Shown here one piece after another: positions 57,608 through 64,000 of a stretch of 64,000 nucleotides of DNA (position 1 is the stretch's first letter; every line of letters starts with the position of its first letter). The stretch lies in contig NC_083386.1 of assembly GCF_031755915.1 (NCBI RefSeq), positions 15,609,001 to 15,673,000 of the forward strand, given 5' to 3'. The stretch is from Ziziphus jujuba (lineage: Eukaryota > Streptophyta > Magnoliopsida > Rosales > Rhamnaceae). A program made the translations under genes and the position numbers. The notes under the pieces are model-generated. The model made no database searches, was not told the origin of the DNA, and saw only the letters and a list, made by a program, of their open reading frames with translations.

Positions 57608-58749
57608 TGATACGAACCTAGGACGACCTGCTCCTAAACCCGTATTATATTAGCCCGGATCTAATTATGTTCAAGTTCTAATGGTCACCTTGACCCCTAA
57701 CCAACCTGTGATTAGAAACCTTGGTATATAGTGAAGACGCCACAATAGGTTATGGATTCCCTATTGATAAGTCAAACTAAAACAATCATTCACTAATGGT
57801 GTTTTAGGTGTTCAAAAGAACAAAGAGAAATTCAATCTCACAAAATAAATTCTGTATATTATCAAAGTTATGTTCTTCCTCAAAAACAAGCCCTTATATA
57901 GGCTAAAAGAAACAAAATAAAACCCTAAAAACAAAAGGTAAAACCGGCCACCTATAGGAATTAAGAAACTTGGCTGAATTCTAATACTTCCTAAACTAAG
58001 TTTCCTAAACTAAATTTTATTAATTAATTTCTTTATTTTGAATTAGGAACTAATTAATTTACAATTGAAATAATAAATTAATAACTTTCCTAAACTTATT
58101 TTTCAAGAAAATAAATAAATAAAAACTAAAAAGTAATGGAAGTTTCCTAAAACAAAAAGTAAAAACAAACTAGGAAACTAAAATACTAGTTTTTTGACTA
58201 AGTTGACTTTGACCAATCTTTGACCAATTTGAACTCCAAATCAGCTTTAATATGCTTTTTAGGATGCCAAATAAGCTGAATATGAATTCCCACACGTTGC
58301 CCATGCTTGGAAGAGGAAGAAAAAGACAACTCAGCAAAATACAGTAAAGCCAGCACAAAATACAGTAAAAAAAGGCCAAATTTGAAGCCGTCTGTACAAA
58401 CCCTTTTTGAATGGCTTTAAATCTGCCTTGACTTGATTCCATATCCTATTAGACATATGTATTGAATCCATAAAGAGTTGGAAACATTTCATGCTGCCCG
58501 TTGTCCATATTTGCACCAAAACTGCTACCCGGGTCCGTATCGGCTTCCACCACTTGGATGCTTAGAATAAGCTTTGTATCTTCAAGTATGGACAAGCTCT
58601 GTTGAGAATTGATTACCCCCTATATAAATGCTCCCATTTTGTCCTTAAATCTCTTAATTTGAGCTCTTATGATCGGCCTGGTCTTCATCCGTGTCGGGTC
58701 AGCACCCCAGTGGGTTATCGGTTGAGCGGGCTCAGGCGGAATCACATTA
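57608..58749 (-). repeat. 5' LTR of element D
   Basis: The LTR runs TGATACGAACC to ATCACATTA, 1142 bp. On the minus strand the LTR-encoded frame is open from NVIPPEPAQPITHWGADP through MKTRPIIRAQIKRFKDK to a stop at FI. A TATA-like TATATAAGGGC (minus strand) lies at about 57891-57901. Confidence 0.9.
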
Positions 58750-61481
58750 GCATAAGCTAAGCTGTGTGCTTCATCAAGAATCTCCCTCTTAAGTCCCTCA
58801 TCTATAGGAAGTAAGTATATAAAGTCCAATTCTCATAATCAAAGCTCCATCATTTCTCACTATGAAAGTTGAAGTTGAACCCTCTACAATTTTGGCTTTC
58901 AACTTCATCAAAAACTGATTATGAAGTTAGCATACAAATACGATCAATAAGTATGGTTCAAACTAGAAAATTCACCAAAGTAACCCTATGAGTCTATACT
59001 AGTACAACTCTTAACTAGGAAGCTACCCTATCTGCATGTATGCCAAAGAACCTGCAACCTTTCTACTCAAAGCATTTGATACCTTATTTGCCATACCAGG
59101 ATGATAGGCCATAGTATAATCATAATCCTTAAGCACCTACGTCCATCTCCTTTTCCTTAATAAACAAATACTTACGGCTCTTATGAATGGTGTAAATTTG
59201 GCAAGTAGCTTCATATAAGTAATTCTCCAAGTCTTCAAAGCCAAAATCATAATTGTAAGCTCCAACTCATGAGTATGATATTTCTACTCATGCTTCTTCA
59301 AATACCTAGAAGCATAAGCCAATACCATCTTATGCTACATTAATGCACATCTTGAGTCTTAATGAGAAGCATCATAGTCTTGATGAGAAGCATCATTATA
59401 AACCATAAATTGTTTATTGCCTTTGGTAAAGTTAGAACAAATGCTGAAGTTAACTTCTTTTACTCTTGGAAATTCTACGCACATCTATCAATCCATACAA
59501 ACTCAACTCCTTTTCTAGTCAGATAATGAAGAGATCCTACTATCTTAAAGAATTCCTTTATGAACCTACGGTAATACATAATTAAACCAAGAAAGTTTCA
59601 TACCCTAGTCACTATAATAGACTGCTCTTAATTCAACATTGCTTTCACCTTCTAAGGATCCATTTAAAATGCCGTTAGTGAAGATTACATGCTCAAGGAA
59701 ACTCACACTATCCAACCATAGCTTGTACTTATTGAACTTGGCATACAACTGATGTTTCCGCTAAGTCTGCAACACCAACTTCAAATGCTTCCCATGCTCT
59801 TCCTCACTTCGAGAATAGCCAAAAATATCATCAATAAAGATTATGATGCAACGATCCTGAATGCTGCAAGAGCATTGATCAAATGAAATGACATCCTAAG
59901 AACTCATAGTGTCTATATCGGATCCTAAAGCAATTTTAGAAATATCAGATTCCTTAATTCTCAACTGGCAATACTCTAATCTCAAATTAATTTTGAAAAA
60001 CATTTTGACACCTTGTAATTGATCAAACAAATCATCAATATGCAGTAAAGGATACCTTTTCCGCATGTAACCTTATTCAACTGCTTATAATTAATACACT
60101 ACCACATAATGTCATCCTTCTTTTTCACAAATAAAATTGATCCACCCTAAGGAAAAAATTTAGTCTCACAAATCACTTATCCACTAACTCCTACAATTGA
60201 GTCTTCAACTCCTTTGGCTCCTTTGTGGTCATCCAATATGGTGGTAATAAGGTAAGACTAATATTCTAAATCAAATCAATAGTAAAGTCTATCTCTCTCT
60301 CCAAAGGTAACCTAGGAAGATCTTCAAAAAATAAATCTGAAAAGTCTTGCATCACACAAATATCCTAAAGCGTCACCTCAATGGCTTGAGTATCAATGAT
60401 ATGTGCCAAAAAATCACTTATAACCTTTTCAAAGCAAATGGCATGCAATAATAGCAGAAATCAATCTTGAAGAAAGAATCTTACACTCCCAATGAAATAT
60501 AACCTCAAGTAACCCTGGTCACCTAAAAATTGATTTCCTAACAATCCATGTTTGCATGTTGGGTATATGTCAATCCATCCTTAAAATAATATCTACCCTC
60601 TAAAGCTTAAACAAAATCAAATCTATCTCCATCTCTTGATTGCCAATTGTGATAAACACATTTTTCGTACTTGAATGAAACACAAGGATTATCCTATGGG
60701 TGTGGCTAAAGAAATAAGATCTCTACCCACCCATGCTACTAAGCTATATGATATAAAATAATGTGTAGCTTCAAGATCAATAAGAATACGAGTATCAAAC
60801 TTAAAAAATCAATATTATACCTATAACCACATCAGGTATGGCTTGACCCTCCTATTGTATCATAAAAATAAAAAATAAATAAAAAAAAACTCTGCCTCTA
60901 ACCAGTGGTCACCACTACTGACCACTACCTAAACCTCTAAATGCTACTGGTGTTCTGCTATCAAAAGAAGTAACATCAAATTGTCTTGAAATGACTCAAT
61001 TTATTGATAAGGACAGGTCTACTAAGAAGAATAGTTGGACCGTAAAGCTCTCACCTCGCTACCAAACAAAAGAGGGTACTCTCTATTGAAATGACCATGC
61101 TACCCATAGTGGAAACATCCATTGCCCTTTTGGCTCATCTCTAAGTGAAATCTACCATAAAAACTACATGGAGAGTGAGATGAACCATCAGAATGGCCTT
61201 CTTAATGAACATTGAACTATCTAGAATGGTAGAAGCCCCTGTTGTTACCAAAAGAATGATAACCGATACCTTGATTGTAAGTACCCCTATAAAATTTACT
61301 ACCATAAGTAGCGTCTCTACCTCTTCTAAATCAATCTCTCCCGGATGTCTTAGAGTGAAAATTTCCTTTCTCAACGAGCCTTGACTAGGAGCACTTGAAG
61401 ATATACCCTCTAAAGATTATCTATGCCTCAAATTGTAAGGCAAACTCCTTTATAGCTTAATAGGTAGGATGCCTATACTAA

Positions 61482-61801
61482 TGTGCTTACTCAACCTATT
61501 TAAAAATCTTTTCTTTTTGTGGCATCATCAAGAATGATGAAAGATCAAGTTATGACAACTCTCTAAGCTTTTCCTTGTACTCAACAATAGATATAATCCC
61601 CCAGTCAATTTTTTAAACTCCTATATCTTGGACTCATTATAACACTGTGCTTGCTCAACCCATTCAAGAGCCTCTATTTCTTTACGACATCATCAAAAAT
61701 CATGAAAAAAGCCAAACTGTGATAGCTCCGTAAGCTTATTTTCATGCTTAGTAGTAGATATAGTCCCCTATGCCAGTCCCTTAAACTCCAATCTCTTTGA
61801 C
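61482..61801 (-). repeat. 165-bp diverged tandem duplication in gag of element C
   Basis: The blocks 61482-61634 and 61647-61801 match in order (GTGCTTNCTCAACC, a NGACATCATCAANAAT word, CTAAGCTTTTCCTTG versus GTAAGCTTATTTTCATG, AGATATANTCCCC). The offset is 165 bp, a multiple of three, so a 55-residue duplication could have been tolerated while the protein was in use. Confidence 0.7.
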
Positions 61802-62316
61802 TTCCTATAGGTTGAAGGACAAAACTCTATATTAAAGGCCTACATGAATTGCTTCCCTATGTCATCCCTATACTGCTCACTCACTAACCCACCAAGTACG
61901 AGCAACACCCTAAAAAGAAACTAGCGGTCATAAATTTAACGTCATCAAGATAGTACATGCCTTTCTCCTAAATCTTCTCAACTGGAACTAACCAGGCCAA
62001 TGCAACTGATGGATAAATGTCGCAACACGTAACTCCTTAGCTTGTTTCACTATGGGTCCTAAAAAATTGGTATGCATACCCCTTACCACAGCCTTAGCCA
62101 ACCACTTTATATACTCAACCCCTAAGAAGGCCTCACCCACACTCTCTAATGGCTCCTGCTAACATCTAGGTCTACAACATTTGGAATTATCTTTGAATCT
62201 ACATATAAAAGATAAATTCAACTTAATATGATATTCATCCTAATCAAATAAGGGAATGAGACAATATCTAGGAGGTAGAAATAATGCTAAAAGGAAAAAA
62301 ATCAAGAAAACTTAAT

Positions 62317-62329
62317 GCTCTAATACCAA
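62317..62329 (-). other. Primer-binding site of element C
   Basis: The minus strand reads TTGGTATTAGAGC, one mismatch from the initiator Met-tRNA complement, two bases from the 5' LTR edge at 62332. Confidence 0.78.
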
Positions 62330-62331
62330 GT

Positions 62332-64000
62332 TGACAAAATCACCCCTCGGTTCTTTCCCAGACATTTATGGTGGTCCTTCCTTGGGAAACCTCATTGAAC
62401 CAATATCCAAAGTTCAATGACATCTCTCTGTTAATTGGATAGAGCTTAATAATACAAATAGAAAAACATGAATACTTTGATATAATTTACACAAGTCATA
62501 ATGATAACCATAAAGAGTATCAAACCTAGGCCCAAGAGAAAGAAAAATAAAAATAAGAATATACATAATAGGTTAACCCACTAGAGCATACAAAAAGAAA
62601 TATATAGGTCTAAACATAAATAAATAGCATAAATAATAAGTCCCATAAAAGTGGAAAAAAAAATAAAGGAAAATACTCAACAATGGAAGTATAATTAGAA
62701 TGAAGATGCAAGAATGACAAGATACACAAAGATAATAATGTAGAGTGCCCAAATGTAGTATGCACCATTTGTCAGCTAAAAGCCTAGGTGAACAGTTTAA
62801 AAATATAAAACTATAAGACAAGTACAATGAGTTAATAAAAATAAAGTTTAAGAAATAATTACACTTACTAAAAACATTTCCCTTAAGACCTTTTGTCTGC
62901 TTTTATAAATTTCCCTATTTGAAAAAATGAATTTTTCCAAAATCTAGTATTCCCAAACTCATAAAATTTTCCATAATTAATTAGAAGACAAAATATTAAA
63001 ATCAAAACCATAATTCATATAACTTAAATAAATAATTTTTTTTCCAATAATTAAAATCATGAGTAAAATGTGAATCATAATAACCATTAACAATTTGTAT
63101 ACTATATTCCTTACCAAATCTTGTCATATGGCCACACCTATTGTCCTAGTGTGTCATAGAGCCATGGAGAGGAGGAAACTGCCTTATGGTTCTTAGCATC
63201 TTAAGGCACCGCGAGCTAAAATAGCACATCCAACCTCAGTGAAGTATGCGATCAGTAGGGGATGGTAATATAGCGCACAATCAATATCTTCAAAAATGCA
63301 ACAACCATGGTAAGATAATGATACACAAACAATCCATAAATCCATAATCTTCATAACCCATACCCATTGTCCAAAATATTATTTTCCCATAATTACCATC
63401 ATATTAGTAGGCTCGTAGATACCAACATAATTTTATGGTCATATATTTATAAGCAAATATTAAAGCATACTTCTACCAAAACATTTATGCAATTATTCCT
63501 AAAAATAATAAATCATATAGGCATTACTATATAAAATAAAATCATATAAAATTTATGTTTCTAAAATGAAATTAGTAAAATAAATCATATTTATAACCCC
63601 AAATATTTTGAAAATAAAATTCACTCATAGATAATAACTCATGTATAATCTTCCAATGGATTCCCTCCAATCTTGGTCCTGGTATCAAAAATAATAATAA
63701 AATATTTCTAAGACTTCAAAATTTAAATCAAAGGCATTAGTGGTACTAATGTTCCAAAATAACTTTTATAACTTTAAAGTTTCTAAAATTAGACACTCAA
63801 TAGTCCAATTATATTGCAAGCCCTAATTTTTCAATAACTTAAATCTGAAGGCCAATTTTGTGAAATGGAGTTTTCCATTAGGTTTTATTATGCTCAATTG
63901 CAGATATCTAATTTCAATTTTATCCGTAATTATCCAAATAATCCAATTTTACATGGTATTTAACTAATTGACATGAAAATAGAAAAATTATCAGATAACG
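62332..64000 (-). repeat. 5' LTR of element C, cut by window edge
   Basis: It begins TGACAAAATCACCCC and aligns in order with 48695-50590 (for example GTAAAATGTGAATC, AGGCACC, GGGGATGGT and ATCATAT words). The two copies differ at many positions and by an insertion near 63100, so the element is old. Confidence 0.78.

Larger units (their letters stand above)
52811..58749 (-). mobile_element. Element D: youngest non-autonomous Ty3/gypsy copy
   Basis: The 3' LTR is 52811-53949, the internal region 53950-57607, and the 5' LTR 57608-58749, flanked by GCATA (52806-52810 and 58750-58754). It splits the integrase zinc region of element C: LDEAHSLAYA lies on one side and HAGATKKY on the other. Gag, protease and the integrase C-terminus are kept in long open stretches; reverse transcriptase, RNase H and the integrase core are absent. 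The LTR pair looks more alike than in A or B, so it is probably the most recent insertion. Confidence 0.92.
58755..62331 (-). pseudogene. Gag-Pol of element C, right part
   Basis: Read on the minus strand: at 61071-61125 a degenerate CCHC zinc knuckle (C-F-H-Y-G-stop-H-G-H-F, two Cys lost); at 59826-59837 the reverse transcriptase box F-I-D-D, followed by [19 protein letters not shown]; at about 59060-59245 RNase H residues (ALKTW, then KDYDYTMAYHPG); and at 58755-58800 LDEGLKREILDEAHSLAYA, the segment before the integrase zinc finger. Gag lies at about 61380-62310. All parts are full of stops. Clade is uncertain; Tekay-like wording is seen. Confidence 0.78.
48695..64000 (-). mobile_element. 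Element C: large decayed Ty3/gypsy retrotransposon
   Basis: The 3' LTR is about 48695-51553, the internal region 51554-62331 interrupted by element D, and the 5' LTR runs from 62332 beyond the window. Integrase, RNase H, reverse transcriptase and gag remnants occur in the expected order on the minus strand, but every domain carries stops and frameshifts. It differs in LTR length (about 2.4 kb) and sequence from the A/B/D family. It is older than D and LTR J, which are inserted in it. Confidence 0.85.

Noticed and set aside
58620..58829. 69-codon frame considered as a gene
   Set aside because: It is a chance fusion of element C pol residues with the LTR-encoded tail of element D across an insertion junction.
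61141..61384. Overlapping open frames on both strands considered as genes
   Set aside because: They fall in the decayed gag zinc-knuckle region of element C and match no expected frame.
62573..62827. Minus-strand 84-codon hydrophobic frame
   Set aside because: It lies inside the 5' LTR of element C and is not preserved in the 3' LTR.
1..64000. Centromeric satellite arrays
   Set aside because: No monomer of 100-400 bp repeated in tandem was seen, so a centromeric location is not supported directly; only the retroelement type hints at it.

Overview
This is plant nuclear DNA, most likely from a flowering plant and probably a eudicot. Evidence for this is spliceosomal introns in captured gene fragments, Ty3/gypsy, Ty1/copia and RNase H-bearing L1 retrotransposons of plant type, primer-binding sites complementary to initiator Met-tRNA, and fragments of the plastid division gene FtsZ1. 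No intact host gene was found. Adding the intervals below, roughly three quarters of the window is identifiable transposable element (TE); the rest is A/T-rich spacer with many microsatellites.

Layout. 1-3278: internal region and one LTR of a decayed Ty3/gypsy element (minus). 3279-10044: A/T-rich spacer with two hairpin MITEs on either side of Ty3/gypsy element A (3793-9144, minus, TSD CATAT). 10045-12575: a PIF/Harbinger-like DNA transposon carrying an unprocessed FtsZ1 fragment joined to a ribosomal L7/L12 fragment. 12579-15073: spacer and LTR-like remnant with microsatellites, a 20-bp tandem repeat and a solo LTR (13497-14642, TSD GCCAT). 15074-22800: element B (plus, TSD TATGG), the member of this family with most pol domains, inserted in an older Ty3 element whose 3' end and LTR follow at 22806-23515. 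23520-24660: minus-strand gag remnant. 24661-35400: A/T-rich DNA containing a Pack-MULE (27138-28483) with exons of a CCCH zinc-finger/RRM gene. 35405-43240: an L1-like LINE split by a Ty1/copia element (35658-42672), which itself holds a Tourist-like MITE and a solo LTR. 43908-44950: a second MULE-like element. 46412-48626: a solo LTR with another LTR nested in it. 48695-64000: a large decayed Ty3/gypsy element (minus, about 2.4 kb LTRs) with a truncated LTR in its 3' LTR and element D (52811-58749, TSD GCATA) in its integrase region.

One Ty3/gypsy family dominates: elements A, B and D plus five solo or partial LTRs. Two points stand out. Its LTR encodes, in the frame of the preceding polyprotein, a conserved C-terminal extension. 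A and D share the same internal deletion of reverse transcriptase, RNase H and the integrase core, so they look like a non-autonomous subfamily moved in trans. The reading frame running into the 3' LTR recalls what is reported for CRM-type centromeric chromoviruses, but that assignment is inference.

The two gene-capturing DNA transposons and the LTR-encoded peptide are the best candidates for something of biological interest. Nearly all coding sequence is broken by stops and frameshifts, so the window reads as old, repeatedly invaded heterochromatin.
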